From positions 38,233-102,232 of the forward strand of contig JAVZMI010000005.1 of the NCBI GenBank assembly GCA_038883335.1: a DNA stretch of 64,000 bases, given 5' to 3'. The notes below the pieces were generated by a model. It was not told the origin of the DNA and searched no databases. It saw only the letters and a program-made list of their open reading frames with translations. The translations under genes and the position numbers were made by a program. Numbering within the stretch: the first letter of the stretch is position 1; each line of letters begins with the position of its first letter. This document shows, piece after piece, positions 26,091-34,831 of this stretch. Origin of the DNA: Candidatus Bathyarchaeia archaeon. GTDB taxonomy: Archaea > Thermoproteota > Bathyarchaeia > Hecatellales > Hecatellaceae.

Positions 26091-26980
26091 AGTATGGTGG
26101 AATGGATGAAACCATCTCGAATTGAGCCAGTGCTTATCTTCCCACCCGCCAAACCTGATAACACCCCTTCTACCATAGCCATGTAAAAGAAAATAGGTCT
26201 CAAACTCTCCTTCAAGTCAGCGGGGTTTCGGAACCCCCCTATCGCCGAGCCTATACGCACTGTCTCTAGTCCACTGATTGAGACACCGAAAAATTGGGTT
26301 ATAAGGAAATAAACTGTCACTAGAAATACAGCGAATGTCATGTATATTATGGCTATGTGGGGGCGCATCTCCACCTTCCTCCTCCTCTCTTGACTCTGTA
26401 GCTCTTGAATATGCAGATTGATGGTTTCGATGCTCTCCTGAACATCTCCTCCACTTCTATATGCGGTCTTGATCAAGAATGCAACACTCTTCGCTAACGA
26501 GGTTCTACATCGTTCAGCAAAAAGATTGAGAGCCTTATCGAGAGGTACCTTCCAAGACAGCTGAGCCGCCATAACCTTGAGCTCTTTCGTTAAGGGACCA
26601 TAGTTACGCTCCGCCGAGACTTCGATGGATCTTATGAGAGTCATGCCAAGGGAGCCAGCCTCAGCTATATCCTGCAAGAGTATGGGTAGATTATTATCGA
26701 TCGCCTCTTTGCGCCTAGATTCAATTTGATAAAATAGCGAAGGTGGGATTAACGCTAAGATAACCCCTAAAGCAGCGAATCGTTCTAGAGGCGAGTTGAC
26801 TATTTGACTTGGGTTCTCAGTCGAGATGAACCCAACTGTAAAGGCTAAAAAGAACATAGCAAGAGAGAGACCACAAATTTTCAAATCACCCAAGCTTCTT
26901 CTGGAGACTACTTTTTCGGCAGACTGGGGGCCGCATGCTCTCAGTTTAGGTTTAACAAGTTTTGCCCAGGTTAGCTTCAA
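26054..26980 (-). CDS. T2SSF (GspF/TadC/FlaJ-like) platform protein 2
   Basis: T2SSF proteins form the inner-membrane platform on which a FlaI/GspE ATPase drives pilus assembly. This 308-residue copy has two N-terminal membrane segments, a cytoplasmic helical domain with the signature NNLPILLQDIAEAGSLGMTL and AYRSGGDVQESIETI, and three C-terminal membrane segments. It starts 2 bases after the preceding T2SSF gene and overlaps the next gene, so it is in an operon. FlaJ is usually one longer protein with two such modules; here they are two genes, as in TadB/TadC. Confidence 0.88.
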   Translation of the reverse strand: MKLTWAKLVKPKLRACGPQSAEKVVSRRSLGDLKICGLSLAMFFLAFTVGFISTENPSQIVNSPLERFAALGVILALIPPSLFYQIESRRKEAIDNNLPILLQDIAEAGSLGMTLIRSIEVSAERNYGPLTKELKVMAAQLSWKVPLDKALNLFAERCRTSLAKSVAFLIKTAYRSGGDVQESIETINLHIQELQSQERRRKVEMRPHIAIIYMTFAVFLVTVYFLITQFFGVSISGLETVRIGSAIGGFRNPADLKESLRPIFFYMAMVEGVLSGLAGGKISTGSIRDGFIHSTILCSVTFIVFMMI

Positions 26981-26982
26981 TC

Positions 26983-27915
26983 TTATCCCTTCACTTGAAT
27001 GATGTCGATGAGGAAGATGTACAGGGCTGCCATAATCGGCATTATGAGAAACGCCAACAAGTACATGAACGATATGAAATCTATGCCGCCAAGCGTCCCG
27101 CCTACTGAAGCCATGAGTGAAAGCATAATTATGAGGAGTAAAGGAAAGGCTGCGAACATAAGCACATAGGTCTCAGCCAAAACTCCTAGAGTGTGGATAA
27201 ACTGCTGTATCAATAGGTTCCTTCTACTAAGAAGTTGTTTGGTCATCTTCAAAAAGAACTTCTTCAAGTCCCCACCAGTTCGGATGGTGTATGCTAAACC
27301 CTTCAGCAGATTGGCGTATATGGGAGTAGGGGACAGTCTAGCTCCCTCGTCTAAAGCGGTCAGTATATCATACCCTAAAAGATCCATCCTAACCACAATC
27401 GACCTAAACTCTTCTGATAAAAGCATCTTTGAGTCTTCAGCCGCCGCTGAGCGTATAATCTTCTCCGGGTCTGCACCTGCGCATGCAAGTACAGACATGT
27501 AACTCGAGGTGGTGGGAAGAAACCGCTCTATCCTTCTGCTGCGCTCCTCAATCTTAATAGCTGGCAGGCTGTACTGGATAAGGAAGGTCCCAGACCCGAC
27601 GGCCAGCGGGGCAACGAGTAGAGTGAGTAATTGTGTCCAAGGTTGCGGGAAGATGGCGCGCAAGAGAGATGGTACAGCGAGGTTTAGTGCTGAGAATACC
27701 CCGAAGCTGATCAGTGTCGATAGAATCGAGGTAAAAACCATCTGGCATACATAGGCTTTTAGGCTGATCCTTATGTTCGCCTTAGCTAGATCAGTTTTTA
27801 GACCGTTGAAATGTGAGTATAGAAAATCGAGTTTTTCTCCTAGAATTTTATAGCTGAAGTAGGGGAGAGACTTAACTGCCCTATTATGATTTGCGGCGGA
27901 GTTCGCCATAACCAT
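26983..27915 (-). CDS. T2SSF (GspF/TadB/FlaJ-like) platform protein 1
   Basis: This 310-residue partner of the next T2SSF gene has the same order: two membrane segments (about 55-110), a cytoplasmic domain with RFLPTTSSYMSVLACAGADPEKII and IRTGGDLKKFFLKMTKQL, and two or three C-terminal membrane helices. The ATG at 27915 overlaps the ATPase stop codon (TAATG), so translation is coupled. With the ATPase it should form a type IV pilus/secretion motor. I expect it to form heteromers with the second T2SSF protein. Confidence 0.88.
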   Translation of the reverse strand: MVMANSAANHNRAVKSLPYFSYKILGEKLDFLYSHFNGLKTDLAKANIRISLKAYVCQMVFTSILSTLISFGVFSALNLAVPSLLRAIFPQPWTQLLTLLVAPLAVGSGTFLIQYSLPAIKIEERSRRIERFLPTTSSYMSVLACAGADPEKIIRSAAAEDSKMLLSEEFRSIVVRMDLLGYDILTALDEGARLSPTPIYANLLKGLAYTIRTGGDLKKFFLKMTKQLLSRRNLLIQQFIHTLGVLAETYVLMFAAFPLLLIIMLSLMASVGGTLGGIDFISFMYLLAFLIMPIMAALYIFLIDIIQVKG

Positions 27916-29591
27916 TACATCCCTATCCTCTCCCTGAGTGAGAGAGGATCCATGTAGTATGATCTGATCACCTCTACAACATCCCTATAATCCTGAATCT
28001 TATTTTTAGCCATCCACTCGATTACTCTTCGCCTATTCGCCAGCTCCTGCTCAACTTCAGTGTAGCTAAGACCGTGTCTCTCCATTATCTTCCCTAACAA
28101 GTAGCTTTTCTTCTCAGAGTTATAGGAGTCAGTTTGTGGATTCCACTCGAAGATTCCTTTGGCAAGTATCTCTTTTGTCAGGGGGTCTAAACCGACGATC
28201 TCTGTGACAGTTAACACCCTTCTCACAGATTTCTCTTTCAACCTCACCCTGCCTATGACTACTATCGCTTCAAGGGTTGTTATTAGTGACCTCGGAATAT
28301 TCATCGGTTCATTCTCAAGTCTCCGAATAGCTGTTTCAACTGAATCCGCATGAAGCGTGGCTAAGCCACCATGCCCAGTAGCCATCGCTTGAAATAGAGT
28401 ATAAGCCTCAGAGCCTCTGACCTCCCCAACTATCAAATATTCAGGCCTTTGCCTCATCGCATTTTTGAGTAAATCGAATAGTGTTATCTCCGCCTGCTTT
28501 CCACTCACACCAAACCCCGAGCGGACAACTGAGGGAAGCCAATTCTCATGAGGTAACTGTAACTCTGCTGTATCCTCTATAGAGATTATCTTTGAGGTTG
28601 GCTTTATGAACATTGAGAGCATATTTATCATAGTAGTCTTGCCAGAGGCAGTGCCTCCTACAACAATAATTGAAGCACGTTTCTCTATTACGTACCAGAA
28701 CCAAGCAGCTACCTCAGCGGAAAGTGTTTTATTGAGTATCAAGTCTGTTATCGTCAACGGTCTCTCGCGGAATCTCCGTATGGTAAATGAGGAGCCTCTA
28801 CGCGTGACCTCCCTCTCATAGGTTACTTGCACTCTACTTCCATCAGGTAATGTCGCATCTACCACGGGCTGAGCGATGGACACAGATCTACTCGTCATGC
28901 CGGTTAGTTTAACAACAAAACGGTCCAACTCTTCGTGTGTCGAAAAAACCAGATTCGTAGGCAAAGACTCAAATTCTCTATGCCAGATGTAAATAGGTAG
29001 CCCAGGGCCGTTGCATGATATATCCTCCACATAGGGATCATGCATAAGTGGATCTATCTTGCCATAGCCGACAAAGTCCCGCGTGATGTAATATCTTACC
29101 TTACTTAATGTTTCATCGTTCACTGTGATACGGTACTTTCTGACAAGTTTCTCGATCTCTCCCGCGAGAAAATTTTCAGACTCAGTTTTAGACCCTATCC
29201 TTCTCGCGTCAACATCCAACTCGTCCATTAGCAGTTCCTTTATCTCCTCCAGCAGAGTTTCCTCATCCCTCGTCAGCGCAGGTTCGACCACTACATACCT
29301 TAACTGGTTTGAAGTTTCCTTGACAACCTTAGCCTCCACGCCTTTGCCTAATTCGTACCTTTCTATTATTGGAAAATCACACTGAAGTTCCAATGATTCC
29401 ATAATCCGCCCCATAGACTCATTTATTGGGGACTGCTTGGCATGTCTCACCATCTTTAGGTCAGTATTCCTTCCGAACGAGTCTCCTCTTCCAACCTTAA
29501 CTAAATTCTCGCCTTCACCATTAACATTTAACCCATCTATGCCGGAGTTATCCTTAATCGGCGTCTTCATGGTTACTTCTACCTTTATCAA
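27915..29591 (-). CDS. Type II/IV secretion ATPase (FlaI/GspE-like)
   Basis: This hexameric ATPase drives archaellum or type IV pilus assembly. At 558 residues it has an N-terminal domain of about 250 residues (DFVGYGKIDPLMHDPYVEDISCNG is the usual start of the conserved part), Walker A GGTASGKTT at residues 312-320, Asp box IISIEDTAEL, Walker B YLIVGEVRG and the His box ATGHGGLATLHADS. The first 65 residues are polar and poorly conserved. No FlaH, FlaK or archaellin genes lie here, so a pilus is more likely than an archaellum. It is the first gene of a four-gene operon. Confidence 0.95.
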   Translation of the reverse strand: MIKVEVTMKTPIKDNSGIDGLNVNGEGENLVKVGRGDSFGRNTDLKMVRHAKQSPINESMGRIMESLELQCDFPIIERYELGKGVEAKVVKETSNQLRYVVVEPALTRDEETLLEEIKELLMDELDVDARRIGSKTESENFLAGEIEKLVRKYRITVNDETLSKVRYYITRDFVGYGKIDPLMHDPYVEDISCNGPGLPIYIWHREFESLPTNLVFSTHEELDRFVVKLTGMTSRSVSIAQPVVDATLPDGSRVQVTYEREVTRRGSSFTIRRFRERPLTITDLILNKTLSAEVAAWFWYVIEKRASIIVVGGTASGKTTMINMLSMFIKPTSKIISIEDTAELQLPHENWLPSVVRSGFGVSGKQAEITLFDLLKNAMRQRPEYLIVGEVRGSEAYTLFQAMATGHGGLATLHADSVETAIRRLENEPMNIPRSLITTLEAIVVIGRVRLKEKSVRRVLTVTEIVGLDPLTKEILAKGIFEWNPQTDSYNSEKKSYLLGKIMERHGLSYTEVEQELANRRRVIEWMAKNKIQDYRDVVEVIRSYYMDPLSLRERIGM

Positions 29592-29794
29592 CCTCCACTA
29601 GAGAATAACGTAGGCCTTTTCAGAAACATCCAAGGTTCGCTGCTGGATTTTTGTTATCGAAATAACCAAAGCGTAGTAGTGGTTTTGGTATACCTTAACT
29701 AAAAACGCTTTGTAACTTGGTAAACATTACGTCAGTAACAAGTAGACTGGGGTAATTAAAGTCCCCGGCGAGAGGCTTCGCTACCTTCAAATTG

Positions 29795-29803
29795 TTATAT
29801 AAA
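29795..29803 (+). promoter_or_regulatory. TATA box of first KaiC-like gene
   Basis: TTATATAAA predicts a start near 29823, 15 bases before the ATG at 29838. It lies in the 246-base gap divergent from the pilus operon. Confidence 0.55.
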
Positions 29804-29837
29804 AATATTATGCAACTTATTTTAGTGAAGTTTCTTA

Positions 29838-30641
29838 ATGATAAATTTAATGCGCTCCACGACAAAAACGCAAACGTCTTCAGGTGATTGTCGCGGTATG
29901 CCTTTTGAATTAACTCGAACCGGCATCGAAGGGTTAGATGTAATGCTCGGTGGCGGGTTTCCAAAAGGGAGGTGCATTATAGTAACTGGAGGGCCTGGCT
30001 GCGGGAAAACTATTCTAGGCGTGCAATTTCTCTGGAATGGGCTCTCAAAGTTTGATGAAGCCGGTGTTCTTGTTGTATTGGAAGAGGATTTAGATAAACT
30101 CAGGGAGGATATGGCTAGACTTGGTTTCGATCTTTCAAAATACGAGAATACGAAACTTAAGATAGTAGATCATTCACTTGTGACCTATCTTTCACATGAA
30201 GAGTATGAGAAGATGGTTAAGTTTCTAGCGATGCCTACATTCAAAGTTGCAAGTTTCATCGAAGCTGTAAAGTATGCCGTAAAGTCCTTGAACGCTAAAA
30301 GGATCGTAGTGGACTCGCTCTCGGCGTTGATGTTCCAGGAGCCAGACCAGGTTAAGCGTAGAACAGTTACACGGTTAATCTTCAAGACGCTAAGGGAAAC
30401 TGGTTGCACCTCTCTTATCACCTGCGAGATTGGGGGAACTCCAATGGAGAGAGATTACATCCTTGAAGAGTATCTAGCTGACGGTGTAATCATGTTGCAG
30501 GGCTACAATAAAGAGGGGCACCTCATCAGAGGAATTCGCCTAGAGAAAATGCGCGGCATAGCCCATGACACCCAGACCAGACCCTACATCATAGGCCAGA
30601 ATGGGATATCCGTGTTCCCGTCAGAGAAAGTCATAACGTAA
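29838..30641 (+). CDS. KaiC-like RecA-fold ATPase (1)
   Basis: Archaeal KaiC-like single-domain ATPases act as regulators or signalling hubs. It has GIEGLDVMLGGGFPKGR, Walker A GGPGCGKT at residues 51-58 and a Walker B strand KRIVVDSLSAL. The catalytic Glu region after strand 2 is LVVLEEDLDKL. A final VEKMRG-like motif (RLEKMRGIAHD) is typical of the family. The start at 29838 fits the TATA box; the ATG at 29898 is an alternative. It is divergent from the pilus ATPase and followed by a second copy and a TrmB-like regulator. Confidence 0.9.
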   Translation: MINLMRSTTKTQTSSGDCRGMPFELTRTGIEGLDVMLGGGFPKGRCIIVTGGPGCGKTILGVQFLWNGLSKFDEAGVLVVLEEDLDKLREDMARLGFDLSKYENTKLKIVDHSLVTYLSHEEYEKMVKFLAMPTFKVASFIEAVKYAVKSLNAKRIVVDSLSALMFQEPDQVKRRTVTRLIFKTLRETGCTSLITCEIGGTPMERDYILEEYLADGVIMLQGYNKEGHLIRGIRLEKMRGIAHDTQTRPYIIGQNGISVFPSEKVIT

Positions 30642-30728
30642 TATATAACCTAGAATCTTCTATTTTCTCTCAACTTTTCGTTTTATGAAGCCAAGTCGGC
30701 GGTGTTACAGTTAAGGTTCAGATAAGCT

Positions 30729-30738
30729 TTTTTATATT
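30729..30738 (+). promoter_or_regulatory. TATA box of second KaiC-like gene
   Basis: TTTTTATATT lies about 45 bases before the TTG at 30777. It suggests that the second KaiC-like gene has its own promoter. Confidence 0.45.
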
Positions 30739-30776
30739 GCCACGTCAAATATGAGTAAACTTTCAGGGTAGTTTAT

Positions 30777-31520
30777 TTGGCCACATTTAAAGTACCCACC
30801 GGGATACCTGGCTTAGATGAGTTATTAGGTGGCGGTCTCCCTCGTGGAAGGATAATTCTAATAGTGGGTGGGCCGGGGGCAGGTAAAACAATTATGTCAG
30901 CTCAGTTTCTTTTCAATGGCATTACAAAGTATGGGGAGAACGGTATATTTGTAAGCTTGGAAGAGGCGAAGCACCACTTCTACAGAGAAATGATCAATTT
31001 CGGATTCGACTTCAACCAGCTGGAGAAGCAGAAAAAGTTCATCTTCCTTGACGCATCACCCATTAGACATATGCCTGATGAAGTTAAGATCGGTAAAACA
31101 AGTGTTGGACGGAGCGAGTTCTCAATTTTCAGCTTGGTTGAAAGAATTAAGACTAGTGCTGAGATAGTTAATGCGAAACGGATAGCGATAGACCCTCTCA
31201 CTCTATTAGTTTTTCAATATCCAGACATTTTTAAGCGTAGAGCCGCCATTCTCGATCTAACTGAAGGTTTAATGACGTCTGACGTTACAGTTCTCGTGAC
31301 AACTGAACTGCGGCGTTTAGGCCCTAACAGAGACATAGACCCTGAAGAATATGTAGCCCACGGAGTTATAACGCTCCAAACTCTTCCTATCAAGAGATCC
31401 AGTATGAGAGTTATTCAGGTGGAGAAGATGAGAGAGGTAGCAATAGACTTACAACCTAGACCCTACAAGATAACGGATAAAGGGCTTGAGGTCTTTCCGG
31501 CGGAGAGTATCTTTGAGTAG
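30777..31520 (+). CDS. KaiC-like RecA-fold ATPase (2)
   Basis: This 247-residue paralogue of the preceding gene has Walker A GGPGAGKT at 31-38, FVSLEEAKHHFYREM after strand 2 and RIAIDPLTLLVFQYPD as Walker B. The same C-terminal VEKMREVAIDLQPRPYKIT block is present. The start is a TTG at 30777; I see no ATG near. The pair likely arose by duplication and may form mixed rings. The position next to a TrmB-like regulator and the pilus operon suggests control of pilus output, but that is inference. Confidence 0.9.
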   Translation: MATFKVPTGIPGLDELLGGGLPRGRIILIVGGPGAGKTIMSAQFLFNGITKYGENGIFVSLEEAKHHFYREMINFGFDFNQLEKQKKFIFLDASPIRHMPDEVKIGKTSVGRSEFSIFSLVERIKTSAEIVNAKRIAIDPLTLLVFQYPDIFKRRAAILDLTEGLMTSDVTVLVTTELRRLGPNRDIDPEEYVAHGVITLQTLPIKRSSMRVIQVEKMREVAIDLQPRPYKITDKGLEVFPAESIFE

Positions 31521-31560
31521 TTTCACCCCCTAAACCCTATGCGTGGAGGAAATCGCAATT

Positions 31561-32346
31561 ATGGCGTTAGATGAAGATTACATTAGGGCGTGTCTCGTTA
31601 AACTTGGATTAACAGAATATGAGGCACGTATTTACACAGTTTTAGTGAGGATGGGTCAGCGGACCGCCAGCGAGATTGGTTTTCTGGGGAAGATACCTAG
31701 ACCCAAAACTTACGGTTCAATCAAAAGTTTGGAGCTGAAAGGCTTCATCAAAGTCATCCCGAGTAAGCCTGAACGCTATGTTGCAGTAGCGCCGAACAAG
31801 ATATTACTTCCTCTCGTTGAGAGGTTGGCTGAGGATGTTGAAAGGTGTAAGAAGGTTCTGGACGATCTCGCACTCAGCTTTGAGTCTTCGCAATACATTC
31901 ACATGGAGGAGCCTTATGAGAGGCGTGAACTCTGGGGTTTTCATGGGAGGGAGCAGGTTCAGAGGAAGATCCTCAAGATGGTCAACGAAGCCAAAGATTC
32001 CGTCTTTAATGTAACTAGTGCCAATGGGGCGATCAGAATTTGCAAATCTCTTTTTGATGCTTTTGAAGAGGCTGTGGGAAGAAATCTAGATGTCCGAGTT
32101 ATTGCACCCCTTACCCCCGAGAACGAGCCTGCACTGAGAGATCTCAAGGAAGTAATAAAAGTCAAAACTACAACCCTTCCACTGCCAAATTATGTTTGCG
32201 CAGATGCTAATGAGATCCTTTTTATTGAAGCCATACCCGACAACCACGACATAAAGGAAGGGCGAGACATAGGCTCACTGACAGACGACCCCTCACTAGT
32301 TAGGTTGCATAGGGAATTTTTTCTCAAACTTTGGCAGATTATTTAG
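31561..32346 (+). CDS. TrmB-family transcriptional regulator
   Basis: This 261-residue protein has an N-terminal winged helix (KLGLTEYEARIYTVLVRMG and then PRPKTYGSIKSLELKGFI), a short coiled linker and a C-terminal TrmB-type sensor domain (FHGREQVQRKILKMVNEAKDSV). It is the usual TrmB length, unlike the double-sized one at 12.1 kb. GGAGGA at 31545-31550 precedes the ATG at 31561; a GTG at 31543 overlaps it. It sits 40 bases behind the second KaiC-like gene, so it is probably co-transcribed with it. Confidence 0.88.
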   Translation: MALDEDYIRACLVKLGLTEYEARIYTVLVRMGQRTASEIGFLGKIPRPKTYGSIKSLELKGFIKVIPSKPERYVAVAPNKILLPLVERLAEDVERCKKVLDDLALSFESSQYIHMEEPYERRELWGFHGREQVQRKILKMVNEAKDSVFNVTSANGAIRICKSLFDAFEEAVGRNLDVRVIAPLTPENEPALRDLKEVIKVKTTTLPLPNYVCADANEILFIEAIPDNHDIKEGRDIGSLTDDPSLVRLHREFFLKLWQII

Positions 32347-32592
32347 AAGAGAGAACGCTAAACGGCGGGCATTGTTAACTCTCACGGGAAGGTACAGGTC
32401 TAGGATAGGCAATAGCCAAACTCAGGGCAGATATGAGTACACGCTGTTTTTCAGCTATGAAGCCAACCTCAGACAAATACCTGAGATGGGTCCTCAGGGA
32501 GTTGATCTATTAGAAGTTAGTAGGAAAACGGTATGTTCACCAACTTTCGGCATCTGGTAGAGGCAGATGAGTTTAAGGAGGTAAAGGTGTAA

Positions 32593-33420
32593 ATGGCGTA
32601 TAGTAGTAGATCTTTGAATTGGAGACTTTCTGAGTTGATTCGTAAACTGGGGGAGAAGGAGAGCGTTTTGGTTGCACTTTCGGGCGGGGTTGATAGCTCT
32701 CTAGTTGCCGCTGCAAGCAAAATTGCCCTAGAGGATAGGGCAGTTGCCATAACAGCCGACTCGGCGACTCTGCCTCCTGGCGAGTTGGAGGCGGCTAGAA
32801 GAGTTGCGGAGGAAATAGGTATCAGGCATCTAGTTGTGAAGGTTGACGAGTTACGTAACCCTAACTTTGTGAGAAACAAATTTGACCGCTGCTACTACTG
32901 CAAGAAAGAGTTGATTGCTGAGTTCAAGAAAGTCGCCAACCAACTACGCCTCAAGACGTTGGTGGATGGAACCAACGCGGAGGATCTGAAGGCAAACCGG
33001 CCCGGCTCAGTAGCGTTGATGGAAGAGGGAGTTTACAGCCCTTTGGCGGATCTGGGAATCACTAAGGGCGAGGTTAGGGAGCTGGCAAGATTGCTAAATC
33101 TTTCAACAGTTGAAAAACCTTCAATGGCATGTTTGGCTACGAGGATCCCTTACGGGGAGGAGATCACTTTAGGTCGATTGTCTCGTGTAGCTGAGGCTGA
33201 AAGATTCATAAAGGATGTTGTTGGGGTAAAGCAGCTTAGAGTTCGAGACCACGGCAATCTCGCCAGGGTTGAGGTAGGCAGGGACGAGAGAAGTCTTATC
33301 TTCAACGAGAAAATATTGGAGTCGATCGCGAATAAGCTGCACTCCCTCGGGTACGTGTATGTTACAGTTGATGTTGATGGCTATAGGAGTGGCAGTATGG
33401 ATGGGGCTCTGAAACCGTGA
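32593..33420 (+). CDS. larE: LarE-like sulfur transferase (PP-loop ATPase)
   Basis: LarE adenylates a substrate and donates sulfur, in lactate racemase cofactor synthesis or related thiolations. The PP-loop SGGVDSS is at residues 30-36; the family block VDGTNAEDLKANRPG follows. The sacrificial cysteine position is C180 in KPSMACLATRIPYG. An additional CYYC pair (RCYYCKKEL) could help hold an iron-sulfur cluster as in LarE forms that avoid sacrifice. A strong GGAGG at 32578 and AGGTG precede the ATG. No larA/B/C genes are in the window, so the true target is uncertain. Confidence 0.9.
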   Translation: MAYSSRSLNWRLSELIRKLGEKESVLVALSGGVDSSLVAAASKIALEDRAVAITADSATLPPGELEAARRVAEEIGIRHLVVKVDELRNPNFVRNKFDRCYYCKKELIAEFKKVANQLRLKTLVDGTNAEDLKANRPGSVALMEEGVYSPLADLGITKGEVRELARLLNLSTVEKPSMACLATRIPYGEEITLGRLSRVAEAERFIKDVVGVKQLRVRDHGNLARVEVGRDERSLIFNEKILESIANKLHSLGYVYVTVDVDGYRSGSMDGALKP

Positions 33421-33572
33421 AAAAGGTTGTGGATCAAGCCTACCCCTCAACCGCCTTAAATAATTGGCAAGTACATCTAGATACCTACTCGGTCGCTCAG
33501 TCTCCCCTCTTTCAAACCCATATAGTTCAATTCTGCCACCGCAACTCTTGACTGTAAAAAATGGGTGTAAAC

Positions 33573-34709
33573 CTACAGAAGTAGGTCGTTAGGAAAGTTG
33601 TCGCTTATTACCGGCGTCTGATGGCTGCAGTTAGCCTTTGCATAATCGAAAGCTTCCTCCACAGTAACGTCTCTTGTGCCCGCGTCAGCGTCATGATCCA
33701 CCCTATCAGCTGATCCAAAGAGCATGCCTTGCTCAACTAGGTAGTAAGTAAACTGCCCGTTCTCCCAGCTCTCTCCTTCATATGCAACTCCTCTCTCGGT
33801 GGTAGCCATAGCGATGATCCTCTCAGAAGTCTGTAGGTCAGTCATCCCGCCTGCCAAGCAGGAATCAAATATGCAGATTATTCTTGTGGTCTCGAAGCCG
33901 CTGAACTCAAGCCTAAGTTCCCCGTCCCAGATTGGGACCAGCTGAGTTCCATCGTGGGATACGATAGCCTCGTCGATTCTCTCTTTATCACCGTCAGCCG
34001 CCACACCCTTCGTTCCATGACCGCTAAAGAAGAAGACAATCTCATCGTCCCCTCCAGTCTCCCTGGCCTTCAACTGTGCGATCGCATTCATAATGTTAGT
34101 TCGCGTAGCCTCACCATTCATGAGCAGTATTATGTTGTCTTTAACATAGCCGTAAGTATCCACAAGAGTTCTGTTCATATCTCTTGCATCATCATCAGAG
34201 TAGAGAAGATCATTCTCCGTACCTGGATAGTCAGAGATGCCAATCACAATTGCATATTTTGTACCATGACACGGTGCCCCGAGGACTCCGCTCGTTGCCG
34301 TTTGAGATGGCTTACTTTTTTGCGTTTTTGCATCTTTAACTGTTAATTTTTTCACCGTCTCCACATCGGTGGCTGGAACAGACCAGCCATACTGGCGCGG
34401 GGTGAACGTTACTGTGAGATTCTCGGAAACAGTTATCGACAACTCGTTCGCTCCAATATATGCCGTATATTTCCCCGGTTCAAATGTGGTCGTCTCGAAA
34501 GCTTTCTCTATGAGCTCAAATAAGGCTCTCGGGACCTCTATCGCAGATGCCCCGGCTGGGACGGTAGATGTCTCTTCCCATACAATCTCGCCTGTCACAG
34601 TGTTTTTGAGGCATACAGTTACTGTTGCGTCACTTCCATAGGACGGTGCCGTTAACGTCGTTAGGGCTAGTGTCACACATAACCAAAAAGCAAAGATCTG
34701 CTTCCACAA
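33573..34709 (-). CDS. Secreted caspase-like protease (peptidase C14)
   Basis: Caspase-fold proteases cut after basic or acidic residues and include prokaryotic orthocaspases. Residues 1-25 form a signal peptide (IFAFWLCVTLALTTLTAPSYG), then a beta-rich domain of about 110 residues, then the protease from about 150 (KYAIVIGISDYPG). The dyad is H231 (FFFSGHG) and C284 (IFDSCLAGG), with the expected 53-residue gap. The start is a TTG at 34709, six bases after GGTGAG; a TATA box is at 34745-34756. It lies beside a decayed surface protein and integrase, so it is probably part of an acquired island. Substrate unknown. Confidence 0.9.
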   Translation of the reverse strand: MWKQIFAFWLCVTLALTTLTAPSYGSDATVTVCLKNTVTGEIVWEETSTVPAGASAIEVPRALFELIEKAFETTTFEPGKYTAYIGANELSITVSENLTVTFTPRQYGWSVPATDVETVKKLTVKDAKTQKSKPSQTATSGVLGAPCHGTKYAIVIGISDYPGTENDLLYSDDDARDMNRTLVDTYGYVKDNIILLMNGEATRTNIMNAIAQLKARETGGDDEIVFFFSGHGTKGVAADGDKERIDEAIVSHDGTQLVPIWDGELRLEFSGFETTRIICIFDSCLAGGMTDLQTSERIIAMATTERGVAYEGESWENGQFTYYLVEQGMLFGSADRVDHDADAGTRDVTVEEAFDYAKANCSHQTPVISDNFPNDLLL

Positions 34710-34744
34710 CCCATCTCACCGTGGATGGTATATTGTGACAGTTA

Positions 34745-34756
34745 GTTTATATTTTT
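34745..34756 (-). promoter_or_regulatory. TATA box of caspase gene
   Basis: On the minus strand it reads AAAAATATAAAC. The predicted start near 34725 gives a leader of about 15 bases carrying GGTGAG before the TTG. Confidence 0.55.
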
Positions 34757-34831
34757 ACTCATAACACTGAACTTGACCTATAACTCTGCTCTCATAATTA
34801 AAAGCCGCAGCCCTTCTCTTATGTATTCTAA

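Noticed and set aside
27915..29591. Archaellum (FlaI) operon
   Set aside because: No archaellin, FlaH, FlaF/G or FlaC-E genes are present and T2SSF is split in two, so a pilus or Tad-like system fits better.
29695..29964. 89-residue minus frame between pilus ATPase and KaiC-like gene
   Set aside because: It overlaps the KaiC-like gene start and the TATA box on the other strand; no own signals.
32372..32560. 62-residue plus frame before larE
   Set aside because: No ribosome site and unstructured sequence; the gap looks like spacer.
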